A stretch of 39,543 nucleotides of DNA from JBEKOF01 sp049513975 (GCA_049513975.1 JBEKVM010000048.1:1-39543), one strand, 5' to 3'; counted from the stretch's first letter, positions 1 to 8,869 are shown. Numbers and translations: made by a program. The notes: a model not told the origin generated them from the sequence alone.

Positions 1-1835
1 TGCCGGGAATAAATGGCAAGGGCATCGCCACCATTGGCCGCCGTCAGAACGACATAGCCATAGGCTTCGAGCGTTTGCCGGGTTATGGCGCGCAAGGAAG
101 CCTCATCATCCACCACGAGGATTCGCTCCCCGTTTCCGCGTGGGAGCCGGGCTTCCTCGACTTGAGGGGTCGCCAGCTCCTTGCCCAACTCTGCGGGCAG
201 CCACACTTGGAAGGTGGATCCCTTGCCCGGCTCAGAGTCAACCTTGACGAAGCCGCCGTGACTTTTGACAATGCCCAGGGTTGTGGAAAGACCAAGACCG
301 GTGCCTTGGCCGGCCTTTTTGGTCGTGAAAAACGGGTCAAAAATCTTTTCCAGAATTGCGGGCGGAATGCCAGTCCCCGTGTCCGTCACTTTGATGACCA
401 CATGCGGCCCTGGTTTGGTGTCCGGATCCATGCCCGGCAAGCGGGTTTCCACCATGATATTCTCGGCCGTTATCGTCAGTTCGCCGCCGGCAGGCATGGC
501 GTCGCGGGCATTGACACAAAGATTGAGCAATACTTGGTGTAGCTGGGTGGCATCGCCTGAAAGCACCCAGAGGTTCTTTGATATATGAGACTGGATGCGA
601 ATGGACTTTGGGAAGGTGCCGCGGGTGAAGTTCGCCATTTCGCGCAGGAGTTGTTTGAGCGGCACCGGGATGCGCTGTGCCTCAACGCCACGGGCAAAGG
701 AGAGCACTTGCTTCACCAGGCTCGCGCCGCGTTCGGCGCTGGCCTTGATCATCCCGATCATGTTGCAGGTTTCTTCATCCCGAGTGTCCATTTGCAGTAA
801 TTCGCAGGACATGAGAATCGGCGCCAGAACATTGTTGAGATCGTGGGCGATGCCCCCGGCAAGCGTCCCGATGCTCTCCAGCCGCTGGGCGCGCAGAAAC
901 TGCGCTTCCATCTGCTTTTTTTCCGTGATGTCCTCGACCATGCCAATGGAGTATTGGGCCTTGCCCGCCGGCCCTCGCACCACGGAGGTCGTCAGGCGCG
1001 CATGAACCACCTGGCCCCCTTTGCGCAGGCAGCGTTTTTCGATTTGGTAATGCTCCTGCTTTCCCGCGAGCATTTCCCGATACAATGCGAGGTCCGCCTC
1101 CACATCGTCCGGATGAGTGAATTCGCTGAAAGCCATGCCCCGCAATTCTTCTTCCGAATAACCCAGCAATCGCTGTAACGCGGCATTGGACTTCAAGGGA
1201 TGCCCGTTTCTGTCCATCAGCGCCATGCCGATGGCGGCATTTTCGAACGTAACACGAAATTCGGCCTCGCTCCTCCGTAATTTTTCTTCGCTTTCGCGCA
1301 GCGCCGCCACGCTCTGCTCCAAGTCCCGCATCATGATTCGGGACTGCCGGTTCAAGCGCCATTTCTCGGACATGGCGCTGGCCATCTGCAGCACTTCGAT
1401 ATGATCGAACGGCTTTTTCAGGATGACCAGCCGGTCGGACCGTCCCAGCTTGGCCGTCATCTCCTCCCACGAATAATCCGAGTAGGCCGTGCAAATGACG
1501 ACCTGAAGATCGGGATCCACCTGCCATATTTTCGATGTGGTCTCGACTCCATCCCAGCCCGGAGGCATGCGCACGTCAATAAACGCCACCGCATAAGGCC
1601 GTTTCCCGGCCCCGGCTTGTTGGACCATCTCCAGACCTTGCTGCCCCTGGGAAGCGAACTCGACTTCGAACGTAGCCTGGCGGTTGGAGCCATCGCTCGC
1701 TCCGAAAGCCCGGGTTTCAAACGGGTCCACTTCTTCCAACTCCGGGCACAGAACCTTGCGGAAATCCTCGTGGATCGCGAGGCTGTCATCAATGACCAGC
1801 ACCCGGCGGTTGAACTGCGGCAAAGAACGGCTCAT
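1..1835 (-). CDS. Hybrid sensor histidine kinase / response regulator (3' end beyond window)
   Basis: The frame reads from ATG at 1835 to the window edge without a stop (about 611 codons). It starts with a receiver domain (acidic pair D16/D17, phospho-acceptor D87 in FIDVRMP, K141 in LKKPF). A short linker and a PAS domain (about 190-310) follow. The HisKA H-box has H331 in GGIAHDLNN, and the HATPase domain has its N-box (LCVNARDAM) and G-boxes (DTGTGI, GTGLGLS). A second receiver begins near 572 (LVVDDE) and is cut by the edge. Expected role: cytoplasmic phosphorelay kinase; there is no membrane segment. The start overlaps the stop of the upstream kinase gene by 4 bases (ATGA), so translation is probably coupled. 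The output target is not visible. Confidence 0.93.
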   Translation of the reverse strand, partial: MSRSLPQFNRRVLVIDDSLAIHEDFRKVLCPELEEVDPFETRAFGASDGSNRQATFEVEFASQGQQGLEMVQQAGAGKRPYAVAFIDVRMPPGWDGVETTSKIWQVDPDLQVVICTAYSDYSWEEMTAKLGRSDRLVILKKPFDHIEVLQMASAMSEKWRLNRQSRIMMRDLEQSVAALRESEEKLRRSEAEFRVTFENAAIGMALMDRNGHPLKSNAALQRLLGYSEEELRGMAFSEFTHPDDVEADLALYREMLAGKQEHYQIEKRCLRKGGQVVHARLTTSVVRGPAGKAQYSIGMVEDITEKKQMEAQFLRAQRLESIGTLAGGIAHDLNNVLAPILMSCELLQMDTRDEETCNMIGMIKASAERGASLVKQVLSFARGVEAQRIPVPLKQLLREMANFTRGTFPKSIRIQSHISKNLWVLSGDATQLHQVLLNLCVNARDAMPAGGELTITAENIMVETRLPGMDPDTKPGPHVVIKVTDTGTGIPPAILEKIFDPFFTTKKAGQGTGLGLSTTLGIVKSHGGFVKVDSEPGKGSTFQVWLPAELGKELATPQVEEARLPRGNGERILVVDDEASLRAITRQTLEAYGYVVLTAANGGDALAIYSR

Positions 1836-3331
1836 AGGGACGCCTTGGGCGGCTGTAGAGGCAGTTCGAGCGTAAAGGTGGCTCCCATTTGCGGGCCCTC
1901 GCTGTGCGCGGCCAGATTCGCGCCCATTTCCGCGGCGGCCAGCGCGGCGCTGTGCAGGCCAAAACCGTGGCCTCCTTTGCGCGTGGTGAACCCGAAGCTG
2001 AAAATACGCTTCAGATTCTCTTTCGGAATGCCCACGCCATTATCCACCACCTCGATCCGCACCCGGTCGCCGCTGTTGGTCAGTCGAATGGTGAGGAGCT
2101 TCTCCTTGCTGCTGCCTTCATGGCACGCATCCTTGGCATTGCGGATCAGGTTGACGAGGATTTGGAGGACCTTATGCTTCTCGACGGCAATTTCAGAAAT
2201 GGTCAGGTTGTAATCGCGAACCACCCGCACATCGTGCCGTGCCAGCGCTCCGGCGTTGATCCGCAGAGCGTCTTCAACCATGTCCGGCACCCGCACTTTT
2301 TCAACGATCCCGAAACACTTGGCATAACCCTGCTGCATGGCCACGATTTCCTTGATGTGCCCGACGTGCCGTTGGACCAACTCGATTTCCTTCAGCAAAG
2401 TTTGCTGTTCGCGTTCCAGATAATTTCCCAGGCGCCGCAGATAGGCGGGCGTTTCCCGGCCGGTGGGATCCACAGTGATGAATTCCGCCAGGTCCCCGGC
2501 ATGTTGCTCCAGCAACCCCGCCACGCGGGCCACGTTTGCAAATCTGGACTTTTTGACCTGGTCGAGGATGGTGGCTGTGGAAACATTGACGCTGTTGAGC
2601 ACATTGCCCACGTTGTGCAAGACGCTGGTGGCCACTTCTGCCATGCCCGCCTGTCGTGAAGCCAGCACCAACTGTCTCTGAGTCTCCTCCACTTCGCGCT
2701 GCATGCGCTTCTGGTCGGTAATGTCGCGGAAGGCCCAGATCCTCCCATAGTAGTTTCCGTTTTCATCCAGCACCGGTGCGGAATACCGGTCCATGACGCT
2801 ACCATTCTTGAACTCGACCTCGTCCCGGCTGGTTTCGTCCCGGTGTGAGTAGAGGTGGAGAACTTTCTGTTGGAATTTCCCGGGATTTTTGGCGGAGTCG
2901 GTTACATATTGGAGTCGTCTCGCATCATCGGCCTCTTCCGCGATTTCGCTGGGAATCTTCAACAGCCGGTTGAATTGTTGGTTTTGGATGGCCTTCTTTC
3001 CCTGATCGTTGACTACCAGGATGCCCTCCTGGGAGGAATTGACCAAGGCCTCCAGGAAGGCGGTTTTCCCGCGCAAGTCCTTGAGCGAGGCCTCCAGTTG
3101 AACCGTGCGCTCCTCCAACTCCAACGTCTTGCGCGCCACCACCTCCTGGAGGTCGGCATTCTGTCCCAGCAGAGCCAGCGCTGATCCTTTGTGCGCCTGC
3201 CTCGCCTCGACGCGTTGCATCAGAACCCGGATGGTCTTGTCCCGGGCCGACAAGGCCTTTTCTGCCGCGGCCAGCCGCGTGACCAAGTCCGCCGCGCCTT
3301 CCGCCTGAGTATGGTTTCCAGTCCCTCTCAT
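1832..3331 (-). CDS. PAS-domain sensor histidine kinase with variant H-box
   Basis: 499 residues, no signal peptide or membrane segment, so soluble. Residues about 20-90 look like a coiled coil (heptad-like, Glu/Arg/Leu rich). A PAS domain with PAC-type end follows (about 90-207, ending FRDITDQKRM). The phospho-acceptor region reads SVLHNVGNVLNS with H239 as likely acceptor; the usual acidic residue after His is Asn. The C-terminal HATPase has NLIRNAKDA, DNGVGI and GGHGFGLH. The gene is the middle of a three-gene operon: its start overlaps the FIST gene stop and its stop overlaps the hybrid kinase start, both as ATGA. Likely it takes a signal from the FIST protein and feeds the hybrid kinase receivers; that route is an inference. 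Confidence 0.9.
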   Translation of the reverse strand: MRGTGNHTQAEGAADLVTRLAAAEKALSARDKTIRVLMQRVEARQAHKGSALALLGQNADLQEVVARKTLELEERTVQLEASLKDLRGKTAFLEALVNSSQEGILVVNDQGKKAIQNQQFNRLLKIPSEIAEEADDARRLQYVTDSAKNPGKFQQKVLHLYSHRDETSRDEVEFKNGSVMDRYSAPVLDENGNYYGRIWAFRDITDQKRMQREVEETQRQLVLASRQAGMAEVATSVLHNVGNVLNSVNVSTATILDQVKKSRFANVARVAGLLEQHAGDLAEFITVDPTGRETPAYLRRLGNYLEREQQTLLKEIELVQRHVGHIKEIVAMQQGYAKCFGIVEKVRVPDMVEDALRINAGALARHDVRVVRDYNLTISEIAVEKHKVLQILVNLIRNAKDACHEGSSKEKLLTIRLTNSGDRVRIEVVDNGVGIPKENLKRIFSFGFTTRKGGHGFGLHSAALAAAEMGANLAAHSEGPQMGATFTLELPLQPPKASL

Positions 3332-4452
3332 GGTGTCCTTCCTATGGCGATGCCAGTGAATGTCTGGTTGACATGGATTCCGTTAAATTGCTCGCCATAG
3401 GTGCTAAAACCGAACACCTTGTTGTCCATCATTATCCGGGCCATCTCGCCCAACCGCCCATCGCTCTCAAACTCCAGCCTCCTCAGGATGCAATCGCACC
3501 CGATGACCAGTGCCGGCTCTCCGACCTTGTCCCGAACGCACTGAAATGCCCCCTTCGCCACCTCCACGGGATCAACCGCCTGCCCGAGCCGCAGGACCAC
3601 CCCATCCTCAATCGCGCAATACAAGGTCAGACTCTGGTCCGGATTGGCCTGCTGGATCGAACGAATAAAGCGCTCGCCACCCAACTCCAGCACGAACGGT
3701 TGCCGGGAGAAGACTCGGGCGTTGAGTTGGGCCACCGTGGTCCCTGCCATCGTGGCGTAGGCCTCGGCAGCGGGTTCTCCATTGATCTCCCGAATCACTC
3801 GCCGATCCGGGTCCGATTCTGTAATGACCAGCATCGGGCCGTTGGGCTTGAAATGTTCAAACTTAAAGGTCGTGAAGGGCGCCGTGGTTTGAAACAAGGT
3901 GAACACCGCCGCGCGGCTGCGAAATTCACCTTCCGCGAAAACATGCGTGCGTTGGAACTTCAGATCATCCCCTGCCGAGCCTCCGACAATGGGCAGTTGC
4001 GGCAGTTTCTGGTAAATCTCCGAAATCAAACGTTCCTCCATCAGGGCCAATCCATCCACCAGCAGCAGACCGAACCCCCGCCACAGGGGATGTTCTGCTC
4101 TTGCCTCCGCATAAGCAGACGCGATGCGACGCACGTCGCTTTCCACACTGTCGAGGCTGATGGAGTAGGGATGGGCTGAAATGTCTCCCGCAAGAGCCAC
4201 CGCCGTGATTCCACCCTTGGCGAATCCGCTGCCGTCCAATTGTCCCGCCGTCGTGCAGCCTATGATCGGTTCGGGGAATGCCGCGCGGAGCTCTCGCGCC
4301 AGCCGGCCCAGGTCGTAAGCGCAGGAACAGAAGAAAAGCACGACCTGGGGATTATCCAAATGGATTTGCTCGCGCAACTCCAACACTCCCGAACGCTCGT
4401 CCGCGGCGGCTGAACTTCCTCGCTGGATTTGCAGTTCTGTCCTGTCCTTCAT
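3328..4452 (-). CDS. FIST-domain sensory protein (FIST N and FIST C)
   Basis: 374 residues from the chosen ATG at 4452 (MKDRTELQ); the frame is open further upstream to 4521, but that stretch does not look like protein. FIST hallmarks: the N-terminal part has VVLFFCSCAYD followed by IIGCTTAGQ, then GGSAGDD mid-protein. The C-terminal part has VIGCDCILRR and the closing GFSTYGEQFNG motif. FIST domains are known as putative small-ligand sensors associated with signalling proteins. There is no export signal. It is first in the operon and overlaps the PAS kinase by 4 bases, so it is probably the input subunit, working in trans instead of being fused to the kinase. Confidence 0.9.
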   Translation of the reverse strand: MKDRTELQIQRGSSAAADERSGVLELREQIHLDNPQVVLFFCSCAYDLGRLARELRAAFPEPIIGCTTAGQLDGSGFAKGGITAVALAGDISAHPYSISLDSVESDVRRIASAYAEARAEHPLWRGFGLLLVDGLALMEERLISEIYQKLPQLPIVGGSAGDDLKFQRTHVFAEGEFRSRAAVFTLFQTTAPFTTFKFEHFKPNGPMLVITESDPDRRVIREINGEPAAEAYATMAGTTVAQLNARVFSRQPFVLELGGERFIRSIQQANPDQSLTLYCAIEDGVVLRLGQAVDPVEVAKGAFQCVRDKVGEPALVIGCDCILRRLEFESDGRLGEMARIMMDNKVFGFSTYGEQFNGIHVNQTFTGIAIGRTP

Positions 4453-4819
4453 CTTACGGTTTTGCTCGCAGGCCAGTGGATTCAGCCCCGGCTTTGAAGG
4501 CGGCTTCACGCATAACCGCATTCGTTCTTTTGTCCGGCCAAACGCAGAGTTGCGTCATGGCACATCGGCGAGTTATCGGTAGTTTTTGCTTCCATCGCAT
4601 CTTCCCTTGGCAGATGGCATCCGTGGACACCCTCAAGTATGGCCGTTTTTCCCCATATTCCAGGTCAGCGTGTGATTCCACCTGAACCTACGCCGGAGTG
4701 CGGAAGGGTGCTATGGGGTGTTATACCCATCCGACATTTATGATTCCAGCCCTGGCGGGCTATTGCCCTGGCGAATCGTGCCCGAACCGCCTCCGAGCCG
4801 GACGCGGGCTACAGGTCGG
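4453..4819. other. Intergenic gap between methyltransferase and FIST operon
   Basis: No convincing gene. It must hold the promoter of the minus-strand signalling operon, but I could not find a -35/-10 pair with acceptable spacing. An 11-base direct duplication (GGCTACAGGTC, 4808-4829) lies across the methyltransferase stop codon at its left end. Confidence 0.5.
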
Positions 4820-5494
4820 CTACAGGTCGGCGATGACCAGCGCCAAGGTGAATCCGTCGTATCCTTTGCTGCCGACGGTCTGGATCGTTGTGGCGCTGAC
4901 GCGCCGTTCGGCGGCCAGCACTTGGTTGAAGCGTCGGACGCCGAGCACGGCAGGATCGGTGCTGGCCGGATCCGCCACTGCGCCGTTGCGCACCACGTTA
5001 TCCACAAGGATCAATGTGCCGCGACGGGAAAGTTCGAGCGCGCGGGCGAAGTATTCGGGTATGGCGCCCTTATCGGCGTCAATGAAGATCAGGTCGAAGG
5101 GGCCGCGCTTTTCGGCAATGAGTTGGGGTAGCGTCTCCAGCGCCGGACCGAGGCGCAATTCAACCACCCCAGCCAGTCCGGCGCGGGCGATGTTGGCGCG
5201 GGCGGCCTCCGCATGTCGGGAGTCAACTTCCAGCGTCATCAACTGGCCGCCCGCGGGCAACGCCCGGGCCAGCCAGATCGTGCTGTAGCCGCCGAGCGTC
5301 CCAATTTCCAGAATACGGCGCGCGCCCTGCATTCGCGCCAGCAGATGCAGCAACTTGCCCTGGGCCGGCGAGACGGCGATGGGCGGCAGGCCGGCGGCAG
5401 CGCTGTCCCGTAGCGCGCCGTCCAGCGCCGCGTCGGGCGGCACCAGCAAGCCAGTGATGTAATGGTCCACCGCCGTCCATTGGTCTTGATTCAT
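4820..5494 (-). CDS. SAM-dependent O-methyltransferase (class I, CCoAOMT-like)
   Basis: 224 residues from ATG at 5494 (MNQDQWT). The frame is open upstream to 5842, but that part is low-quality sequence and the family's usual length of about 220 fits this start. SAM-binding motif I is ILEIGTLGGYST (61-72); EVD follows near 89-91. The metal/substrate motif is IFIDADKG (D139, D141), and VDNVV (D165, N166) supplies further expected metal ligands. This pattern is that of the divalent-metal-dependent O-methyltransferase family 3 (caffeoyl-CoA / catechol type). The acceptor substrate cannot be told from sequence. It stands alone, in the same direction as the signalling operon but 367 bases upstream of it. 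Confidence 0.9.
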   Translation of the reverse strand: MNQDQWTAVDHYITGLLVPPDAALDGALRDSAAAGLPPIAVSPAQGKLLHLLARMQGARRILEIGTLGGYSTIWLARALPAGGQLMTLEVDSRHAEAARANIARAGLAGVVELRLGPALETLPQLIAEKRGPFDLIFIDADKGAIPEYFARALELSRRGTLILVDNVVRNGAVADPASTDPAVLGVRRFNQVLAAERRVSATTIQTVGSKGYDGFTLALVIADL

Positions 5495-6196
5495 AGTCGG
5501 TTTAGCGGAAAAGCAAATAGCGCGGCGACGCGGAGAAATCAAGAAGCCGTCGGGTCCGGGGGATGAAATTGCCGGGACTTTGGAAAATAGGGGTGTCGCA
5601 AGGCAAGCAAGCCCCCGGGGGCTGTCGTGATAACGCGCAGGAGGCCGGCGATCATGTGGGCGGGCCGTCCGCAGGCCCTGGGATGCTGCCGGATTGGCAG
5701 GTCCTGCTGGAAAGAAAATCTCTATGAAAGAAGCTTTGGAACAGGTTGTTGACCTATTTCTCGCCCCAGGCAGCGTCGGTTGCTGCTCCGGCGCGGCCAA
5801 AATGCCCGCGCTACGGCAGCGACACGATGCCCTTGCGCTCAAGTTTTTCCTGGGAGTGGCACGATGGCGGGGGACATATCAAATATGAAAAATGGCTGAA
5901 AGATATATAAAGTGTTGAATACAAGTAAGTTATATAAGTAGTTAAATATCAATGAAATGTCATCGTCGCATAGTGATAAGGAGAATGGAAAAAAGGGCGG
6001 GAGGGATTGGCTCGATCCGGCTTGTCCGCCAAGGGCATTGCGGCGGCGGAAGCACAACCTCGCGGCATTTCCGCCACGGCTTTAGTTCCCCCGTCTATGT
6101 TAATATAATGTTAACGCAAGCCGCGATCCTTCCTTCGCCATCACCTCCAATCGCTTCTAATCGTGCCTGATCGTGTCTAATCAAGCCAAATCAAGA
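5495..6196. other. Gene-poor gap with AT-rich patch left of the group II intron
   Basis: No ORF here has the composition or motifs of a real protein. Positions 5880-5960 are strikingly AT-rich for this genome (several TATATA/TATAAG-like words), suggesting a promoter or a foreign segment, but no -35/-10 pair has good spacing. Around 6145-6190 there are loose repeats of the type TCTAATC/CTGATCGTG. Confidence 0.5.
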
Positions 6197-6775
6197 GTTG
6201 CGCCAGTGAAGTTGATCGGAACGCGGGTGAAAGTCCCGCCCGTCGAGTTAGGCTGTTCACGACGGAACACGACCTCAACAGCGTCGCCGCGAGGCGGGGT
6301 TGGAAGCTGAGGAAGATGAGCAGACGGGCCGTAATGAAAATGAACCATATCCAATGAGCCTCGAAAAGCTTAGAACCGGAGACAAGCCGAACCGCTCCAT
6401 GATCGGTGAAGGCCGCAGGGAGGAGGCTGGGCAACGGCCAGCGCCTTCTCAACGGTCCGGCGGGGTCAGCGTGGGCGGCACGTCTGTAAGTTCGGTCAAG
6501 GTAAGCTGGGAGGTCTCCGGGGGCGGGTGCAAAACCCAACTGTCCGAGCAAGCGGGTTATTCCCGTGAGGCGGGCGGCGTCGCCGGAGAAGTCGGAGTCC
6601 TGCGTAGTAGCGACGATGCTCCCGTAATGGGAGTGGAGCAAAGGCGGGATACTTGTCCGGGTGTCAGGAGCGACGGTGGCCGATGGCTCCGCAGGAGATA
6701 CGCCTCCACGAGGACATCCTCATTAACCCTGACTTTGGTTCGCGCTCCAAAGGCGCGGACCGAACCGGACTCGGA

Positions 6776-6808
6776 GAGCCGAATATGGGAAATCCGTCCG
6801 TTCGGTTC
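6776..6808 (+). ncRNA. Group II intron domain V
   Basis: The 33-nt segment starts GAGCCGAA and ends TTCGGTTC; these arms pair over 8 bp, including a G-U. The AGC at its 5' side corresponds to the catalytic triad. The distal stem (ATGG with CCGT) carries a small GAAAT loop. Length and arms match the roughly 34-nt domain V of bacterial introns; the distal stem is a little short. Confidence 0.82.
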
Positions 6809-6810
6809 GA

Positions 6811-6887
6811 TGAGGGGCGAAGTGGCAGCACGGGACTGACAACTGCGGTCAGTTCAAAACCGCCTCCTGCCACTTCGCCTACTCTAC
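6811..6887 (+). ncRNA. Group II intron domain VI with branch-point adenosine
   Basis: GGCGAAGTGGCAG (6816-6828) pairs perfectly with CTGCCACTTCGCC (6867-6879). G6815-T6880 and GAG (6812-6814) with CTC (6882-6884) extend the stem and leave A6881 as a single bulge, the expected lariat branch point. The following CTCTAC gives a 3' end in AC. Confidence 0.8.
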
Positions 6888-7162
6888 TGTTTTTTGTGAC
6901 CATGTTCAGCAAAATACTAACAATATTTTAACACAACCGCAAAGCAGCGTGGCCGCATCAGGCCAATTCTGATTGCCGATTGCATGAAGGAGATCAAGAT
7001 TCTGACGGACTTGGTGAGAAGGAGCTGACACCCGGAATAGTGAATTGCGCCGCCCTTCTCTCTTTCCGCCTGAATGATTTTGCGTGACACCGGCCATCGG
7101 AACAGCGACTTCTATTGCCTTCAACCCGTCATTCTATGACCGCCGCCAAAAGAAGAACCATT
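6888..7162. other. Intergenic gap right of the intron
   Basis: No gene or clear hairpin was seen. The first 45 bases are AT-rich (poly-T and AATATTTTAAC), possibly holding the promoter of the downstream exported protein. A 14-codon open frame at 6983 (ATGAAGGAG) has no supporting signal. Confidence 0.4.
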
Positions 7163-7693
7163 ATGCCCAAAAATTATTTCCTGACAGCATTGCTGGCCTT
7201 GCCAACCCTGGCCCTGCTCATGAGCACTCCAACTTCACCAGCGCAGGTTAAAACGCCTGCCCCCGCCGACGCCACAGGCATGAAAAGTTCGCAGGAAGGA
7301 CTTTTCGACAAAGCCCTTCTGGCCATGTCCACGCGCGCCCGGGAACTCAACATCAAAGGCGTCGCCCTCGTCGCCTGTGCCGCAGGCGACACCGTCCAAT
7401 CCTGGTCCTCAAAAATGGTCGTCGTCGGCAACCTGAAAACCCCCACGACCGACAGGGACAAGGGAAGCAATCTGCTCGCCATCGCTTACGCCAAAGCCGC
7501 CGAAATGGCCGACACCTTGAAGGACAGCGGCAGCAAAGTCCGCCCCTCCCTCACCGGTGAAAACGGCTGGGAGGGCGGAGTCACCGCCAGGGGAAAAACC
7601 GGCCAGTTGATCGCCGCCTTCAGCGGAGGCGTTTCCGCCGACGACCTCAAAGTCTCCCGCGCCGGTCTCGCCATCCTTGCCACCCAACTCTAA
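7163..7693 (+). CDS. Exported GlcG/HbpS-like (PduO-fold) protein
   Basis: 176 residues from ATG at 7163, preceded by AAGAAGAACC as a weak ribosome site; two earlier in-frame ATGs would spoil the signal peptide. Residues 1-28 are a signal peptide (KNYFLTALLALPTLALLM, then a likely cut near SPAQ). The mature part resembles the GlcG/HbpS family: a helix ALLAMSTRARELNIKGVALV, then RGKTGQLIAAFSGGVSADDL in the place of the usual GAIGVSGG turn, closing with AGLAIL. Family members bind haem or act in cobalamin/haem-related roles. No specific substrate can be claimed. It stands just upstream of the alpha-oxoamine synthase, separated by a repeat array. Confidence 0.6.
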   Translation: MPKNYFLTALLALPTLALLMSTPTSPAQVKTPAPADATGMKSSQEGLFDKALLAMSTRARELNIKGVALVACAAGDTVQSWSSKMVVVGNLKTPTTDRDKGSNLLAIAYAKAAEMADTLKDSGSKVRPSLTGENGWEGGVTARGKTGQLIAAFSGGVSADDLKVSRAGLAILATQL

Positions 7694-7740
7694 GAAATGT
7701 GAATTTGGAAGAGTGCATGGTGAAATGAAACCCGGCCTGC

Positions 7741-7775
7741 CAATCCGCAATCCGCAATCCGCAATCCGCAATTCC
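7741..7775. repeat. Tandem AATCCGC (7-base) array
   Basis: About four copies of CAATCCG in tandem end 2-3 bases before the ATG of the next gene, where its ribosome site should lie. The same word recurs at 26323-26350, 36425-36439 and 36569-36587. Confidence 0.85.
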
Positions 7776-7777
7776 AA

Positions 7778-8869
7778 ATGACCTTTCCCGACACACTGCA
7801 ACAATTCGACCGCACCTTCGTCCGCTGGAAAAACCGCCCCTGGTCTTATTTCGGCGGCTGCGATTATTTCCGCCTCTCCAGCCATAAACGGGTTCACGCC
7901 GCGCTGCGGTCCGCCTTGCGAAAATACGGCTTGAACGTCGCCGCCTCCCGCCTGACCACCGGCAATCACCAAATTTACGGGCAATTGGAGGCCGCGCTGG
8001 CCGATTTCTTTGGCACGCCGGCGGCGACCCTCGTTTCCACCGGCTACGCCGCCGCCGCCATCGCCGCCCAGGCGCTGCAAGGCGGATTTTCCCGCGTGCT
8101 CATTGACGAAAAAGCCCACCCCAGTTTGCACGATGCCAGCCGTCTCTTTCGCTGCCTGGTGGAATCTTTCCAACACCGCGATGCCGGCAGCCTGGCCCGC
8201 GTCCTGGCCCGCGGCGGCGCCCATGACAAACCGATAGTCCTGACCGACGGCCTCTTCTCCCACAGCGGCGAAGTCGCGCCCCTGGCGCGGTACTTGCAAA
8301 TCCTTCCCCCGCACGGCCTGATCCTGGTGGATGACGCCCACGGCGCCGGCATTTTGGGCGAAAAAGGCCGGGGCACGCCCGAATACGCCGGCGTTTCGCG
8401 CGAGCGCATCATCCAGACCATCTCCCTGAGCAAGGCCTTTGGAGCCTTCGGCGGGGCGATTTTGGGCGCGCCGGCGCTGCGGGAAAAAATCATGCGGCAC
8501 AGCTCCATGTTTGCCGGCAGCACCCCCTTGCCCCTGCCGCTGGCCGCCGTGGCGCTCCAGACGCTGGACATGGTGCGCCACGATCCCCGCCTGCGCCAGC
8601 GCCTGGAGCGCAACATCCAGCAAATAAAATCCGCCTTGCGCATGCAGGGCTTTCCCGTGCCTTCCGCCCCCGCGCCGATCATCCCCTTCCTTCCCGGAAC
8701 GCCGCGAGAGGCCGCCGCGTTGCGCCGGCGCTTGCTTTCGCGAAGCATTTTTCCTTCCTTCATCCAATATCCCGGCGCTCCCGAGGCCGGCTATTTTCGC
8801 TTCGCCATCTCCAGCGAGCACACCGGCGCGCAACTGAACAACTTGCTGAAAGCCCTGACCGCGGATTAA
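7778..8869 (+). CDS. Alpha-oxoamine synthase family PLP enzyme (BioF/Kbl-like)
   Basis: 363 residues. Fold-type I PLP aminotransferase of the alpha-oxoamine synthase group (8-amino-7-oxononanoate synthase, glycine C-acetyltransferase, 5-aminolevulinate synthase, serine palmitoyltransferase). Seen motifs: GLNVAASRLTTGNH near 51-64 (usual form GSGGSRLxxGN), DEKAHPSLHDA (H114, H118), VLTDGLFSHSGEVAP, VDDAHGAGILG (D185, H188) and SLSKAFG with the Schiff-base K219. These enzymes condense an acyl-CoA or acyl-ACP with an amino acid and release CO2. There are no biotin or threonine genes nearby, so the substrate is undecided. The family is usually about 390 residues, so the N-terminus is slightly short. 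No good Shine-Dalgarno is visible because a repeat array abuts the start. Confidence 0.88.
   Translation: MTFPDTLQQFDRTFVRWKNRPWSYFGGCDYFRLSSHKRVHAALRSALRKYGLNVAASRLTTGNHQIYGQLEAALADFFGTPAATLVSTGYAAAAIAAQALQGGFSRVLIDEKAHPSLHDASRLFRCLVESFQHRDAGSLARVLARGGAHDKPIVLTDGLFSHSGEVAPLARYLQILPPHGLILVDDAHGAGILGEKGRGTPEYAGVSRERIIQTISLSKAFGAFGGAILGAPALREKIMRHSSMFAGSTPLPLPLAAVALQTLDMVRHDPRLRQRLERNIQQIKSALRMQGFPVPSAPAPIIPFLPGTPREAAALRRRLLSRSIFPSFIQYPGAPEAGYFRFAISSEHTGAQLNNLLKALTAD

Larger units (their letters stand above)
6197..6887 (+). mobile_element. ORF-less group II intron
   Basis: About 690 nt with the landmarks of a bacterial group II intron but no reverse-transcriptase ORF. Domain I shows GGGTGAAAGTCCCGCC (about 6225-6240), and TTAGGCTGTTCACGACGG follows. 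The conserved domain II/III stretch has TGCGTAGTAGCGACGA (6601-6616) and GTAATGGGAGTGGAGCAAAG (6624-6643). Domain V is at 6776-6808 and domain VI, with a bulged A, at 6811-6887. Only about 120 nt separates domains III and V, so domain IV is a short stem region. The 3' end is placed at 6887 because it ends in AC seven nt after the bulged A. The 5' end is uncertain: 6197 gives GTTGCG, near the GTGYG consensus. It lies between genes; splicing would need a protein from elsewhere in the genome. Confidence 0.82.

Noticed and set aside
75..1875. Several plus-strand ORFs across the left edge
   Set aside because: They are shadows of the minus-strand hybrid kinase, whose frame is continuous and full of kinase motifs.
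5694..5888. 64-codon ORF in the gap left of the intron
   Set aside because: No ribosome site or family feature; composition is like the surrounding non-coding DNA.
6300..6931. ORFs of 179 and 92 codons across the group II intron
   Set aside because: They run over conserved intron structure including domains V and VI, and show no reverse-transcriptase or other protein motifs.
7409..8833. 474-codon minus-strand ORF
   Set aside because: Antisense to the GlcG-like protein and the alpha-oxoamine synthase; Gly/Ala-rich composition typical of a GC-rich shadow frame.
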